Origin: Macrostomum hystrix
Taxonomy: Eukaryota > Platyhelminthes > Macrostomidae
Length of the DNA: 64,000 nt
Reading direction: 5' to 3'
NCBI GenBank assembly: GCA_950097015.1
Contig: CATNEN010000001.1
Coordinates: forward strand, 6,991,501-7,055,500
Each line of letters starts with the position of its first letter. The stretch's first letter is position 1. The translations under genes and the position numbers were made by a program. Below, in pieces: positions 46,482 through 58,879 of the stretch. The notes under the pieces were generated by a model, which had not been told where the DNA came from, did not search any database, and was given only the letters and a program-made list of their open reading frames with translations.

Positions 46482-49400
46482 TCAAGAATCCACAGCCCAG
46501 CTGTTAGTGAGCAGGAAGCCGCAGGCCAGTAGCCAGAAGATCATTAGTGCCATTGCGAGAAGTTTGTCGCCTAGTAGCTGTTCGGAGCTAAGATTATGAC
46601 ACCTACGGCTGCTCGCTGCAGTCAGGCTTGACAACTCCGCCTGCAATAGTTGATTGTTAATTAACAAAGCGTTATATTAAAGCACAGCAAATTGTATTAA
46701 AGTGCTACGCATTTGTTAAAGTGAATAGCTTTGCATAAAAGTTTTATGCAAAGTATTTAGTTAATTTAAAAAATTAGAGCGCAATCTAAAAAGTTGCAAA
46801 TAGAAACCTGATACCAAATATAGCAAACCAAAACAATTAAATAGCAAAAGTAAAATTACTATATTAGCGGCCCTAGCAACAAAGAGTTTTCCATAGCAAC
46901 CAGAGTTCTTTTCATTTAATGACAGTTTTTAACCACTTTTATTAGTTAAAAAGCGGATAACTATATTTTAGCATCTAATAGAGTAAGTAGAAATTATAAA
47001 TCCATAGCAACCGTGAAACGCCATCGACAACTAAAGCGCGTCCATAGAAACTAAGAAAATTTCTAACAAAATAAAAGCCTAATTAACAAAAATTAAATAA
47101 AGCCGTAACAATAAGAAAACGTACAAACAAACGATCGATGAAAAGACCATAGCAACTACCTAAGGTAGAATATGTCCATAAAAAGTCCATATCCAATAAG
47201 GTCAAAATAGACACAAATCATAATAAATATAAAAGCTTTTATAGCAACCATAAGGTTTCTATAAAAACTAAAGAGCGCAACCATAGAGTTTCCATAGCAA
47301 TCACAGAGTTTCCAAAGCAACCTCAGAGTTCCCATAGCAACAATAGAACACCACAGCAACCTTAGAGTTTCCATAGCAACCTCAGAGTTTCCATAGCAAC
47401 CTCAGAGTTTCCATAGCAACCTTAGAGTTTCCATAGCAACCTTAGAGTTTCCATAGCAATCACAGAGTTTCCATAGCAACAATAGAACACCACAGCAACC
47501 TTAGAGTTTCCAAAGCAACCTCAGAGTTTCCATAGCAGCAATAGAACACCACAGCAACCTTAGAGTTTCCATAGCAACCTCAGAGTTTCCATAGCAACCT
47601 CAGAGTTTCCATAGCAACCTCAGAGTTTCCATAGCAACCTCAGAGTTTCCATAGCAACCTTAGAGTTTCCATAGCAACCTAAAAGTTTCCATAGCAATCA
47701 CAGAGTTTCCATAGCAACAATAGAACACCACAGCAACCTTAGAGTTTCCATAGCAACCTCAGAGCTTCCATAGCAACCACAGAGTTTCCATAGCAAAAAT
47801 AGTTTTAGACAAACTTGATCAACACTATCTGATGACCCTCCTAGCAAACAAAAAGATTACCCCTATAAAGACTTGAAAAACTCACCTCGGACACTCCCAG
47901 CCGTTGGCACAGGTCTAACAGACGACCGCGTCCGCTAGGCGATATAGGCGGCGCTGAGCCATTGGGCCCGCCATTCTGCAGTTTGGTCAGTTCGGCCAAG
48001 CGTCCGAGCAGTTCACCGTCGGCCAGCCGTTCGGCCAGCCGGTCAAGCTGATCGGGCAGGCGAATGCCGAGTCGACGCTCAACAATGGAACGCATTGCTA
48101 CCACAGCGGCTGCGTCGGCTGCGGAGAGCTGATTAGAGGCTTCGTAAGCCGTGCTCTGGGCGTGTGGAGCTGAGACAAGGGCTGGAAAAATTCGAGTAAA
48201 AAAACAGCTGTAAATTGGCGCTATCGTTCTGCCTTAGCAACAGAGATGTTTGTCATAGCAACAGTGATGTTTGTCATAGCTACAGAGATGTTTGTCATAG
48301 CAACAGAGATTCCTCTCATAGCAACAGAGATTATTTTCATAGCAACAGAGATTCCTCTCATAGCAACAGAGATTCCTCACATAGCAACAGAGATTCCTCT
48401 CATAGCAACAGAGATTATTTTCATAGCAACAGAGATTCCTCTCATAGCAACAGAGATTCCTCACATAGCAACAGAGATTCCTCTCATAGCAACAGAGATT
48501 ATTTTCATAGCAACAGAGATTCCTCACATAGCAACAGAGATTCCTCACATAGCAACAGAGATTCCTCTCATAGCAACAGAGATTCCTCACATAGCAACAG
48601 AGATTCCTCTCATAGCAACAGAGATTCCTCTCATAGCAACAGAGATTCCTCACATAGCAACAGAGATTCCTCTCATAGCAACAGAGATTCCTCTCATAGC
48701 AACAGAGATTCCTCACATAGCAACAGAGATTCCTCTCATAGCAACAGAGATTCCTCTCATAGCAACAGAGATGGGTCTCGATGGGTTTAAATTTCATAGA
48801 CATCAAACTACATAAAAACTCGCAATTTAATTTGTTAACGCCAATCGCAAAGGAGTCTTCAACGTTAGCGTGCGAGGCAGCGATTCCGCAAGCACCGCCA
48901 GGTCGTCGTCTTGGCAAAGTGGAACTGCCACCAAGTCGGCTAGACTGAGCCTCCAGGCGTTGCATTACTGAGCTACTGGAACTAAACTGCACTAAAGCAC
49001 CGGACGAGACTTGCTGAGTAGCCGAAGACGAATTTGAGACCGTTGACACTCGACGGTGTGGCTGCGACAACTGCTGTGGTATCGGCTGAGTTGGTTCGTG
49101 AGAGAATGGGTTGGGTAATGTTATACAAGTGAATGGTCATGTTTATCAGATGTTTCAGAGATGAGACACGGGACAGATAAGACAGGCGAGACATGAGACA
49201 GGGGAGAGATAAGAAAGGGGAGAGATGAGACACAGGAGAGATGATATATGGGAGAGATGAGACATGGGAGAGATGAGACATGGGAGATATGAGACATGGG
49301 AGAAATGAGACATGGGAGAGATGAGACAGGGGAGAGATGAGACACGGAAGAGATGAGACACGCAAGAGATGAGACACAGGAGAGATGAGACAAGGGAGAG

Positions 49401-52400
49401 ATGAGAGAGGGGAGAGATGATACAGGGGAGAGATGAGACAAGGAAGATAAAGTTCTTGGAGTTCTTTTAGCAGCATCAACTTAAAATGGAAGCTATTAAA
49501 CTCAAACTTCCTTAATGTCAGAATCCATGCGCTAACATCTCATATAATAAATTGCGTTGCAAAATAACTTTTTGATTTAAACTATTCATGCATCGATTCA
49601 AAAGCATTAAAATTTATCATAGAAACATTCATGAAGAAATACCTTAGCAACACTCGACGAAAAGTCTGTTAGTTACCAATTAATTTGTAAAAAATCAATT
49701 TAAACCAGTCACATGACTTGTGCATTTCCGATTCACAGATTTGATTCCAGATTCTCTGGTTAAATTGCGGATTCTTAGGTTCGATTCCAGATTCTCTGGT
49801 TCGATTCCAGATTCTCTGGTTCGATTCTAGATTCTTAGGTTCGATTCCAGATTCTTAGGTTCGATTCCAGATTCCTAGGTTCGATTCCAGATTCTTAGTT
49901 TCGATTCCAGATTCTCTGGTTCGATTCCAGATTCTCTGGTTCGATTCCAGATTCTTAGGTTCGATTCCAGATTCTTAGGTTCGATTCCAGATTCTTAGGT
50001 TCGATTCCAGATTCTTAGGTTCGATTCCAGATTCTTAGGTTCGATTCCAGATTCTTAGGTTCGATTCCAGATTCTTAGGTTCGATTCCAGATTCTTAGGT
50101 TCGATTCCAGATTCTTAGGTTCGATTCCAGATTCTTAGGTTCGATTCCAGATTCTTAGGTTCGATTCCAGATTCTTAGGTTCGATTCCAGATTCTCTGGT
50201 TCGATTCCAAATTATAGGTTCAATTCCAGATTCTCTGGCTCGATTCCAGATCCTTAGGTTCGATTCCAGATTCTTAGGTTCGATTCCAGATTCTCTGGTT
50301 CGATTCCAAATTATAGGTTCAATTCCAGATTCTCTGGCTCGATTCCAGATTCTTAGGTTCGATTACAGATAACCTGATTCGATTCCTGATAACCTGGTTT
50401 GATCGAAACAGATCCCAATGTTAGGAATTTTCCCGATAGAAAAATGCATAGATTTTCTGTCAAAAGGGTGTTACTTTTTTGTCAGGAAAATCGTCATCGA
50501 ATCAAGTTAAATTCATTTAATAAAGCTCTACTTACAGACAGTCCATCTCCACTGCAATCGCTGAAATCTTCCGATACGGCAATCATCATAGGCATATTAG
50601 TATCGATTGAATCCTTCATGCGAACATCCGGTGGCGTAAATGGCTGTCTATGGGCCAACTTGACTGTTTGCGACTGTTGACGCCTCTGATTCCGCGGCCT
50701 TCCGCCGCCAGCTTTGGCATAATGCCATGGCAACTCGGCCCCGGAGCTGAAGGCGGCCAAATATTTGAGCACGTGACTCGGCCCACGAGCGCAGACATGA
50801 GTCGGCGGACAGCTCATGGGATTCAATTCTAGATTTAGCTGGGTTAAGCATGACTGCATCGAGCTAAATGTCGGCGGAATACTCGTCAACAGATTGACAG
50901 ACAAGTCCAGACAGCGAAGTCTGAGTTGGCACCATTCTAAATTGAAGCAGAAGCGGTTGAGTTGGGTTGAGCTGAGCTCGATAATAATCACTGAAGTATT
51001 TGGAAAAATCTATCCAAATCTGACCAATCTGAGGATCTGAGTAGGGCTGTGACCCAATCTGAGGATCTGAGTAGGGCTGTGACCCAATCTGAGGATCTGA
51101 GCAGGGTTGTGACCCAATCTGAGGATCTGAGTAGGGCTGTGACCCAATCTGAGGATCTGAGTAGGGCTGTGACCCAATCTGAGGATCTGAGTAGGGCTGT
51201 GACCCAATCTGAGGATATAAGTAGGGCTGTGACCCAATCTGAGGATCTGAGTAAGGCTGTGACCCAATCTGAGGATCTGAGTAGGGCTGTGACCCAATCT
51301 GAGGATCTGAGTAGGGCTGTGACCCAATCTGAGGATCTGAGTAGGGCTGTGACCCAATCTGAGGATCTGAGCAGGGCTGTGATCCTGAGTAGGGCTCAGT
51401 AGGGCTGTGACCTTATCTTAGACAGGGTTGGAGCTACAATGATTGGAAAATCTGGCACTTAATTAAGAAAAATATTTTAATGATATTGAAATATAAAAGT
51501 TTATTAAAAGTACTACTTACCACTAGGCACACTTTCCAATGCATTATTTCTTAATTTTAGAGTTTTTAGATTTTTTAGATTGCCCAAATTAGGCGAAACA
51601 TCATGCAGCTGATTATTTGAAACATCCTGAAGATGAAAAATAAGTTTAAGAAATATGGATATACATGCTTTAAAACCTCGATCAAGTTTTAAACATATCA
51701 AAAAGTATTTTTTGTGAAACTTACAAGAACCACAAGCTCAGTGAGATTGGCACATTCATCTGGCAATCTGACTATTTTGTTATTGCAAATAATTAGCACT
51801 TGTAATTGGCTAAGCCGGTAGAGAGGCCTAGGTAGCTCAGTCAGACAATTATAGCTCAAATCCAATTGTTGCAAACTGCGTAACTGATCAAAATCATCTG
51901 GCAAGCTTTTTAACAAATTGTGACTAAGATTACAAGCTGATAAGAAGGGACAGTTGTAGAGCTGCTTTGGATAGTCTGTTATTTTGTTCTGTGATAAATC
52001 TGAAATTTTAAACAATAAAATAAGCATTTTATTTTGTTGTTTGGTTACTTAGTTATTTTGTTACCACTTTAGTTACCACAATTGAGTTGCAACTCAATAA
52101 TAAATGCAAGTGGAAGACAGCAAATTATTTCCAGCTGGAACATTAGACAACATTTTTTAAAAGGTCTTTTTATATGCACACAGTACACAAAATTCAAAAA
52201 GGTGTTCTATCAATTAGCTTGTTTCATTAATTATGTCATAATAATTGGAGCACTCAATGACACATTTAAATTTTGTGAAACAGATTTAGGCATATATATA
52301 TATAATAACTGATGCTAAACAGAGTTTTTGTTAATCTTAGCATAATACTCTTCCTAGTATACCTGGTAAATACTTTATTTTCAGGTGGCTTTTGATATAC

Positions 52401-52858
52401 ATATAATATGATCTTGACTATGCATCTAGCTAATAATTATATAGCTTTTAACATAGCACAGCAAAAAATACCATTAGTAAGCAGAGTTAAAATAGCGTAT
52501 TTGTTATGTCATTTTTTATTGGCCTACAATTTTTATATATTTAGAACTAAGAACTATGCTTTTCAAGGCTGTAAATGCATAGCAGCATAGGTACATAAAG
52601 CATTTCATTTTTTTCTACATGAAATTTATAAAAACAATTACCACAATTTGCTAAATTAAATAGTAGTAAAACTGCAACAGTTAAAGAATTTCCAACAAAC
52701 TTACCAAGAGTCAACAGGTCGCCAAAGTTGAATTTAATAGCAATAGAAGGAAATGACTTCAGAGTTCGCTTGGAAAGACGCAGAACACCCGATTGCTCAG
52801 CCACAGAAAGGGCTCTCTCAATTAAGTTATCCTTGTTAATGTCAAATAAGATGGACAT
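46482..52858 (-). CDS. LRCH-like protein: LRRs, CH-like domain, C-terminal membrane anchor
   Basis: Exons 52858-52705, 51999-51725, 51626-51521, 50936-50536, 49085-48812, 48181-47886 and 46640-46482 join in frame to 554 residues. The N-terminal half has leucine-rich repeats (LDLSYNCLTELPRPLYRLSQL, DVSNNQLHDVSPNLGNLKNL, LDLSVNLLTSIP) closing with NPMSCPPTHVC...HVLKYLA, as in LRCH proteins. A Ser/Gln-rich linker follows, then a CH-like segment (RSIVERRLGIRLPDQLDRLAERLADGELLGRLAE, CQRLGVSE). The last exon encodes a hydrophobic helix (LLAMALMIFWLLACGFLL) eight residues from the end, so the protein may be tail-anchored, as proposed for LRCH4. LRCH proteins link LRR scaffolds to the cytoskeleton and Rho GEF signalling. 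The donor of exon 5 (T|GTAGTT) is weak and was chosen for phase; the other junctions are solid. Confidence 0.85.
46641..47255. other. 3' part of LRCH-like intron 6 with scattered satellite-like motifs
   Basis: AT-rich intron sequence with isolated ccatagcaac motifs at about 46889, 46998 and 47144, degenerate outliers of the next array. Confidence 0.6.
47256..47810. repeat. Minisatellite, 20 bp unit (LRCH-like intron 6)
   Basis: About 27 copies of catagcaacctcagagtttc with caataga and caatcac variants. It carries CATAGCAAC, matching an RFX half-site (RGYAAC), and is related to the neighbouring intron's array. Confidence 0.93.
48237..48775. repeat. Minisatellite, 21 bp unit (LRCH-like intron 5)
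   Basis: About 25 copies of a unit containing catagcaacagagattcctc; variants tatttt, ctcaca, ctctca in a partly regular order. Frames stay open on both strands because the period is a multiple of three. Shares CATAGCAAC and AGAG with the array in intron 6. Confidence 0.95.
49160..49447. repeat. Minisatellite, 16 bp unit (LRCH-like intron 4)
   Basis: About 18 copies of gagacatgggagagat. Same family as the array inside the hAT element at 62640-63450, on the opposite strand; exact shared 17-mer gacaggggagagataag. Confidence 0.93.
49735..50400. repeat. Minisatellite, 20 bp unit containing a Pol III B box (LRCH-like intron 4)
   Basis: About 32 copies of ggttcgattccagattctta. Most units contain GGTTCGATTCC, a perfect match to the tRNA-gene B box consensus GGTTCGANTCC. 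No A box or tRNA-like fold accompanies them. Confidence 0.95.
51022..51410. repeat. Minisatellite, 30 bp unit (LRCH-like intron 3)
   Basis: About 13 highly uniform copies containing ctgaggatctgagtagggct and gtgacccaat. Shares the 11-mer CTGAGGATCTG and the 30 bp period with the array at 20545-21872. Confidence 0.95.
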
Positions 52859-53616
52859 TTTACATTAGCTTTTATTTCGGCTGAGCTGAGCTTAAACATT
52901 CACAGAAAAAATTAAGCAAGTAGACAAATTTATGTGAAGAACTTAACTAAATTAATAGTTAAACTAACTAAAGTACAGCCAATACGAGTGATATAGTAAA
53001 AGCCACCATTTCCTTAACAATATCACCTTACGTGATTGGGAACACCCCGTTTCTACGAAAAAACGAATTCGAATTTATTTCTGTTAGCCTCGAAAAAAGA
53101 GCAAGCATTATAAGAGCTTCGAGATAAAATATGCGGAGCTTATAAAATGTTCTACTTGTGCCTTTTTCTCATATATATTTAAATACTTTGAAAGCTTGTC
53201 AGAGATATCATTAGCGAATGTTTTTATTTGACGTATGAATTCACTTATACTATAAAATGTCGTTCCAGTTTACTGTGTCACAGTGAACTATAAACTGTAT
53301 ATCTGCAGTAAACTGTAAATTTCAAATCCGATTCATTATTTTTACAAAAAAAATTTGCGAAAAAATATATTTTTCCTTCCGAGGGTCTAAACAATTTAAT
53401 TATTGAAATTAATGAATAAATATTTCACTTGTTGGGTATAGCTATACGCATGACACATTTTTACCAAAATTGTATAATTACATTCTAAAATTACTACTCA
53501 CAGAAGTATAGCGAAAATGCTTTAATGATTTATGGAGAAAAACTTCTCTATCATAAGTAGCCGCATACCGTTCGCGTTTGCCGCAGAAAATATATAAATA
53601 TTGTTTCCTTCCTGCT
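52859..53616. other. Upstream region of the LRCH-like gene
   Basis: AT-rich, presumably promoter and 5' UTR. No specific motif can be supported. Confidence 0.35.
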
Positions 53617-53893
53617 TCATGTTTCAGACTCGAAGGTCGGGGGTTCGATTCCCGACTCCACTGGAACAATTTGTGTCCTTTAGCAAGACACTTAACTCTG
53701 CATTGCTTCAGTTCACCCAGCTGTTAAATGGGTAGCAGCCTCAGCTGGGATGATTGAGGGTGGGTGTGGCGTCCCCCCAGTCCATGGACTGAAGAGCTGT
53801 ACGTGCAGCCTTCAGATGCGCCGCGCATTCGCTGCGTCTGTGCTGTCGACTGCCCATCTGACCCATTTGGGGCAGGTGTAATCAATCATTATT
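53617..53893 (+). mobile_element. SINE (family C), nearly full copy
   Basis: Starts within the tRNA-like head (gggggttcgattcccgac), then tttagcaagacacttaac, cagttcacccagctgttaaa and gtccatggactgaaga, ending gtgtaatcaatcattattat. The 3' part matches the copies at 24189 (plus) and 43649 (minus). Confidence 0.85.
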
Positions 53894-55274
53894 ATTCCTT
53901 CAAGCTTTTACATGACTGAACGGCTAGCTCGCAACTATAGTTATAAGGATGTCTTTCGCTTTTTAACTTATAGCGACATATAGAATTGGCTTAATCGACC
54001 AATCTCACTCACTTACAAACTTCAAGTTATGCTTAGGCTATGTAGTAACAGTCTGTTTTAGTCGGTAGAAGTAAAGGCAATTAAGTAAAATAAGAAATTT
54101 GCTAGCTGAGTTTTCAGGTTGTAACGATTTCCTAAATAAATCCCATGCTTAGGCTTCCATACAGGAAAACTGCATGTGCTTGTCTGTCAAAGCTAGCTGT
54201 ATGTCAATGGCGGCAAATCAAGCTGGTATCAACCTGCAACCTTAACCGACAGTTGAAAGGAATTCCTTCCGTCGAGTTAACGAGGTCGAGACGTATATCG
54301 ACTCAGTTGTTGAAGCATTTTAAATGTCGATTCCTGCAGAGCAGTGTCTCATTAGAAGTGGACTCTGAAAATTTGTATTAATGACTGACTTTCTGTAACT
54401 ATCGTTTTATTTTGACATGGCATGCAAAAATATATTATGCAGTCACTGCATAAGTCTGTCAGAAAGTGAAAAACTAAAATTTATATTATTTTAAATAGGC
54501 GTGACTTCAAATGAAAGAAGTAAAGAAAGACATCTATAATGTAGTAGCCCATTACGTATGTAAGTAGCAGCAGCAGCAGCTACTACTGCTATTGATGAAT
54601 GTGTAATAAATTATGTTGATTGGGGATCTGTCCGACAAATGCCAACGTGATGTTGTCAGAATGACAGCCGTAGATGACGAGCTAATCAAAAATGTGTCCT
54701 ATACTACTATAGGTGTTTGGTATGAGCGATTAATTATTTAGTAGCCATAAGTAGGCATTGTCATCAACACCTACCTTGGGTATCATTTTGCCACTTCACA
54801 GAGTTGCAGGTGTCTAAAATATATGCGTTAGGAAGACATGCTTTAGTAGAAGCACCAATTTGGTCTGCAAGGTTTTTTTCGCGTAGGCTAAAAACTTGGA
54901 AACAAATTGCTGCTGTGTAGAGGTGAATGATGGCACACACATGCTATTATGAAGAGGGGATTTTCTCCCACTTTCACTCACCTTCTCATCCGGCTGTATG
55001 AAATCCCATTTCCTAAATAAAACCTTCTTTCTTTACTTCTCTTGTGTTTTGTTCATTTAGGCTAACTTTTTGTTAGCCACAATCTATAATACCTGCTTGG
55101 CATGGACCCTCTCAATGGACCATTCTATAAGACATGCTGGGAAAAAATTATCGATTAAAATTGACGAAGAGATTTTTAATTAGACAAAAAAGTGATTGAG
55201 TCGCGAGAATACGTGACGCTGCTAAACAAGTCTAAACCTGACAATGAGCATGGTCTCACACGAAGGAAAATCTG
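53894..55274. other. Spacer
   Basis: AT-rich with a (GCA)n run at about 54569-54582. A 78-codon open frame at 54145-54381 has no recognisable domain and no splice support. Nothing else seen. Confidence 0.35.
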
Positions 55275-55560
55275 TTAACTTGAGAACGGCTAATCTAACC
55301 ATGAGAAATGCTAATCTAGGAATAGCTAATCTCACCCTGAGAAATGCTAATCTAGGAATAGCTAATCTCACCCTGAGAAATGCTAATCTAGGAATAGCTA
55401 ATCTCACCCTGAGAAATGCTAATCTAGGAATAGCTAATCTCACCCTGAGAAATGCTAATCTAGGAATAGCTAATCTCACCCTGAGAAATGCTAATCTAGG
55501 AATAGCTAATCTCACCCTGAGAAATGCTAATCTAGGAATAGCTAATCTCATCCCGAAGAT
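55275..55560. repeat. Minisatellite, 36 bp unit
   Basis: About seven nearly identical copies containing aatgctaatctaggaatagc and taatctcaccctgaga. The inverse complement holds TTCTCAGGGTGAGATTA, an exact 17-base match to the array at 16340-17480. Confidence 0.95.
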
Positions 55561-55669
55561 TAAGTCTACAATCTCACCCTGAGAATTATTTATCTCACCC
55601 TGAAAATTTTCGATCTCGTAGTTAGATGGGCCAATCGTACCCTGAGAAAAAATACTCTCACTCAGATAA

Positions 55670-55970
55670 TTACTAATATCACCCTGAGAATGATTTATCT
55701 CTATGAGAATGATTGATCTCACAATGAGAATGATTGATCACACTATGAGAATGGTTGATCTCACTATGAGAATGACTGATCACACTATAAGAATGATTGA
55801 TCACACTATGAGAATGATTGATCACACAATAAGAATGATTGATCACACTATGAGAATGATTGATCACACTATGAGAATGGTTGATCTCACTATGAGAATG
55901 ACTGATCACACTATAAGAATGATTGATCACACTATGAGAATGATTGATCACACTATGAGAATAATTGATG
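55670..55970. repeat. Minisatellite, 21 bp unit
   Basis: About 14 copies containing atgagaatgattgatcacac; the sequence between this and the previous array (55561-55669) has intermediate ctcaccctgaga motifs, so one array may have grown from the other. Confidence 0.93.
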
Positions 55971-56894
55971 ACGTATGACGAATAGTTAAGAAAAACATGA
56001 ACTCATGAACTCATAGCTTTAAAGAAATGTAGATAATTAAAATTTTTGTTAGGATGCTCAGCTTGAATTGTCGCTTCTTTGTAGCGAATTCAAAGTGGCA
56101 AAACAGTTGCAGGTCTTCAAACTTTAGTTTGACATTGCTCCTTTGTGACACAAGGGGATTTTAAAAACACTAAAACTGAGCAGAAAGAATTCAAAATTCA
56201 CTGAAGCGTTTTAACTTCAATGCTGCATGCTTTGGCTTTAAGCAGTGATTTTAATGAAGACCTTGCAGTTCATATTCAAGCCGCTGCTGCTGCTGCTGCT
56301 GCTGTTGCTGCTAGTTTTTCTAAATACAAGAAACAACCAAAAAGTTTTCAAAGAAAAAATAAGCCAAGAATTGCTTTCTTAATCCTCAAACTCTGCTGTT
56401 TGTCAAATATGATTTTTTATAAATTGGCTGTCCCTTGTGTGTTTGTCACAACTCGCGCGTGTCTAAGGACCAATGATACGCGACTGACTGACCACCAAAC
56501 AGCCTGGAATGCTGATTCTTATCTATTTATTGTGGGTCAAGCAGCTGCCTTGACTTGCCTTTAATTCCGTCCCCCACACGACAGTCAGTCTTAAGCGTTT
56601 CAGCATGCATGCCATCTATGAATTAAACCCATTACTCAAGACAACCCGGTCTTCTCTATATATGTGCGTATGCATTTGAGAGCATAACAGTTTAACAGTT
56701 GCATCCACTTCCAATAGTCGGTTTGTTTGGATTAAGAGATGGTATTTCATTTCAGCTGAGAATCACGTTCAATTATATTCTTACCTGCAGAGCAGATTGC
56801 TTATGAATAAAGGATTTAGAAGAGATGAATAATAGAAAGATGAAACGGTGGAATAAGAGCTGCTCAAATATTGATTGCAGGGATGTGAGATAGA
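55971..56894. other. Spacer with a trinucleotide run
   Basis: A 114-codon open frame at 56220-56564 includes a (GCT)n run at 56281-56312 read as alanines, but no known domain or splice signal supports it as a gene. Confidence 0.35.
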
Positions 56895-58255
56895 CGAGAA
56901 TTTATATTGAGATAGATGACAGTAGATTGTGAGATAGAAGAGAATAGATTGTGAGATTGACGGGAGTAGATTGTGAGATTGACGGGAGTAGATTGTGAGA
57001 TTGACGGGAGTAGATTGCGAGATAGACGAGAATAGATTGTGAGATAGACGACAGTAGATTGTGAGATAGGCGAGAATAAATTGTAAGATACACGAGAATA
57101 GATTGTGAGATAGACGGGAAGAGATTGTGAGATAGACGAGAATAGATTAAGAGATTGACGGGAGTAGATTGTGAGATTGACGGGAGTAGATTGTAAGATT
57201 GACGGGAGTAGATTGCGAGATAGACGAGAATAGATTGTGAGATAGACGACAGTAGATTGTGAAATAGGCGAGAATAGATTGTGAGATTGACGGGAGTAGA
57301 TTGTGAGATTGACGGGAGTAGATTGTGAGATAGACGAGAATAGATTGTGAGATAGGCGAGAATAGATTGTGAGATAGGCGAGAATAGATTGCGAGACAGA
57401 CGAGAATAGATTGCGAGACAGACGAGAATAGATTGTGAGATAGAAGAGAGTAGACTGTGAGATAGGCGAGAATAGATTGTGAGACAGACGAGAATAGATT
57501 GCGAGACAGACGAGAATAGATTGTGAGATAGAAGAGAGTAGACTGTGAGATAGGCGAGAATAGATTGTGAGATAGACGAGAATAGATTGTGATATAGACG
57601 AGAATAGATTGTGAGATAGACGACAGTAGATTGTGAGATAGGCGAGAATAGATTGTGAGATTGACGGGAGTAGATTGTGAGATTGACGAGAGTAGATTGT
57701 GAGATAGGCGAGAATATATTGTAAGATACACGAGAATAGATTGTTAGTTAGACGAGAATAGATTGTGAGATTGACGGGAGTAGATTGTGAGATAGACGAG
57801 AATATATTGTGAGATAGGCGAGAATAGATTGCGAGACAGACGAGAATAGATTGTGAGACAGACGAGAATAGATTGTGAGATAGAAGAGAGTAGACTGTGA
57901 GATAGGCGAGAATAGATTGTGAGATAGACGAGAATATATTGTGAGACAGACGAGAATAGATTGCGAGACAGACGAGAATAGATTGTGAGATAGAAGAGAG
58001 TAGACTGTGAGATAGGCGAGAATAGATTGTGAGATAGACGAGAATAGATTGTGATATAGACGAGAATAGATTGTGAGATAGACGAGAATAGATTGTGAGA
58101 TAGACGAGAGTAGATTGTGAGATAGACGAGAATATATTGTGAGATAGACGAGAGTAGATTGTGAGATAGACGAGAATATATTGTGAGATAGACGAGAGTA
58201 GATTGTGAGATAGGCGAGAATATATTGTGAGATAGACGAGAGTAGATTGTGAGAT
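56895..58255. repeat. Minisatellite, 22 bp unit
   Basis: About 60 copies containing gtgagatagacgagaataga, with gacggg, gaagagag and gacagacg variants repeated in blocks (e.g. near 57390-57560 and 57830-58030). Confidence 0.95.
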
Positions 58256-58462
58256 GGGTTTTTGATAGGCGATCTAGATATGCGAGCTAAATGCCACAAA
58301 TAGATGTGCGTATTTATTGTGGTAAAGATCAAACATTGGAATAAAAAGCTGAAATAATTTACTTTATTTCTAGGAAATCTTACGAAAAAAATATTCATCA
58401 GACAATAAATTTTGTTCTAAAGCAAACAATCAGACATCCCAGTTTCCTTTTTTTAAACAAAA

Positions 58463-58660
58463 ATGGTACTGACTCAAGCTATGAAGACGGAATTTTCAGC
58501 ACGCGAATGGGGATGGGATGATCGGGATAATGCTGAACCCATTCCAAGAAATCGCCATGGCAAAATTTATGGCAGTGCGATTGGCCGAGAGAAAAATGTG
58601 AAGGCAAAATACACAATGGACATAAAAATCTTATCTATCTATCCAGTTATAAGCAACTGA
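58463..58660 (+). CDS. Hypothetical 65-residue protein or first exon
   Basis: ATG in a good context (aaaATGG) opens 65 charged codons (EFSAREWGWDDRDNAEPIP, KIYGSAIGREKNVKAKY) before TAA. Composition is more protein-like than other spacer frames, but I recognise no family, and no downstream exon is found in the following satellite. A possible donor (AAAAAT|GTGAAG) lies inside it. Confidence 0.25.
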   Translation: MVLTQAMKTEFSAREWGWDDRDNAEPIPRNRHGKIYGSAIGREKNVKAKYTMDIKILSIYPVISN

Positions 58661-58879
58661 TCGCATGCGGACTGTTTTGGGATATTGACAAACCATAAAA
58701 TCCCAGTCACTTTATAATCCCTTCCGCGGTTGGCTAGTGGGATGCTAGTAGCCACCTGTTTATGAGAAACCAATTCAAACGGGATGGACTATGAAATTGA
58801 AGATCTGTTGGAAATTTTCAGCTAATAATACCTGTGGAGCATTTCAAGTGGCATTTCAAAACTATACTGCAATCTAGAA

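Noticed and set aside
48234-49070. 278-codon minus-strand frame
   Set aside because: Its N-terminal third is exon 5 of the LRCH-like gene; the remainder is intronic minisatellite past the donor.
49735-50400. Cluster of tRNA genes or tRNA-derived fragments
   Set aside because: Only the B-box 11-mer repeats every 20 bp; there is no room for a tRNA fold.
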